A DNA stretch of 7,348 bases, taken from the NCBI GenBank assembly GCA_026989995.1, contig JALSIO010000821.1, positions 1 through 7,348 of the forward strand, in the 5' to 3' direction. Of this stretch, positions 6,913-7,348 are shown piece by piece. The stretch comes from Myxococcales bacterium. GTDB taxonomy: Bacteria; Myxococcota_A; UBA9160; JALSIO01. The position numbers were made by a program, and so were the translations under genes. Each line of letters opens with the position of its first letter. Position 1 is the first letter of the stretch. The notes under the pieces are model-generated. The model ran no database searches and had not been told where the DNA came from. It saw only the letters and a program-made list of their open reading frames with translations.

Positions 6913-7348
6913 ATGGCAGTCCACCCGACCTCGATCCTCGAGGGCGAGATCGAGCTCGACGCCGACGTCGAGATCGGCCCCTTCTGCGTCCTCCGCGGTC
7001 CGATCCGGCTCGGGGCGGGCACCCGCCTGCTCTCGGCCGTGCAGATCCAGGGTCCGCTCCGGATGGGGCAGGGGAACCGGCTCTACCCGGGCGTGTGCAT
7101 CGGATTCGCAGCCCAGTCCACGGCGGTCGATCCGAAGCGCCCCGGACCGGGGACGGAGATCGGCAACCACAACACCTTCCGGGAAGGCGTCACCGTCCAC
7201 CGCGCCATGACCGACGAGGGCCCGACACGCATCGGAGACGGAAACTACCTGATGGCGGGTTCCCACGTCGGGCACGACGCCCGGATGGGGAGCGGATGCA
7301 TCCTGGCCAACGCCGCGCTCGTGGGCGGCCACGCCGAGATCGGCGAGG
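6913..7348 (+). CDS. lpxA: LpxA-type UDP-GlcNAc acyltransferase, N-terminal part (cut by window edge)
   Basis: The first 145 codons of a left-handed beta-helix acyltransferase; the gene runs off the right edge without a stop. LpxA transfers a 3-hydroxyacyl group from acyl carrier protein to UDP-GlcNAc, the first step of lipid A synthesis. The start reads MAVHPTSILEGEIELDADV, followed by hexapeptide repeats (IGPFCV at 21-26 and onward). Residues matching known E. coli LpxA sites, by my own alignment, are Asp73 and Lys75 (VDPK), His96 (VTVHR), His118 and His121 (SHVGHD, the second being the catalytic base) and His140 (GGHAEIG). Sequence differences include GSHVGHD for the usual H-I-A-H-D form and a loop about two residues shorter after VDPK. 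The ATG has AGGA 9 nt upstream. No fabZ or lpxD lies upstream, where many genomes keep them; the neighbour is a divergent SDR operon. A related LpxA paralogue is possible. Confidence 0.82.
   Translation, partial: MAVHPTSILEGEIELDADVEIGPFCVLRGPIRLGAGTRLLSAVQIQGPLRMGQGNRLYPGVCIGFAAQSTAVDPKRPGPGTEIGNHNTFREGVTVHRAMTDEGPTRIGDGNYLMAGSHVGHDARMGSGCILANAALVGGHAEIGE

Noticed and set aside
6898..7332. A 144-codon minus-strand frame at the right edge
   Set aside because: It is antisense to the LpxA hexapeptide repeats and catalytic histidines, which are clearly the real product.

Overview
The window is very GC-rich (roughly 70% or more by eye) and densely coded. An LpxA-type lipid A acyltransferase at the right edge points to a Gram-negative outer-membrane bacterium. 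High GC, frequent GTG starts, a TPR/tandem-cNMP-binding protein, a PrgY-type TraB protein and unspecialised short-chain dehydrogenases would fit a soil or marine lineage of Deltaproteobacteria in the broad sense (Myxococcota, Binatota or relatives). That placement is inference; nothing here fixes the taxon.

Left block, plus strand: a degenerate-receiver/GGDEF/EAL protein (106-1875) with both c-di-GMP active sites apparently intact. After 31 nt comes a TraB/PrgY-family membrane protein (1907-3196). The two may be co-transcribed. They converge on the next gene across a 27-nt gap that can form a hairpin.

Middle block, minus strand, read from right to left: a FabG-like SDR (5731-6519), a second SDR (4836-5666) behind a strong Shine-Dalgarno sequence, then a 226-nt gap with dyad-symmetric elements including a likely terminator, then a TPR-like protein with two cyclic-nucleotide-binding domains (3224-4609). 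The SDR pair looks like an operon. A good sigma70-type promoter (TTGACA, 17 nt, TAGGTT) lies about 170 nt upstream of it. The cNMP protein is probably a separate unit.

Right block: a 393-nt divergent intergenic region (6520-6912), then the start of an lpxA-like gene on the plus strand (6913 to the edge, incomplete). It is not preceded by fabZ, its usual neighbour.

Functionally the window combines second-messenger signalling (c-di-GMP turnover and cNMP sensing, in adjacent convergent units), two oxidoreductases of unknown substrate and an envelope lipid gene. I see no mobile element, CRISPR array, tRNA, rRNA or defence system, and no clearly new multi-gene system. The points most worth a second look are the cNMP protein whose second site has lost its key arginine, the intact dual-activity GGDEF/EAL protein on a ruined receiver domain, the TraB neighbour, and the isolated lpxA.
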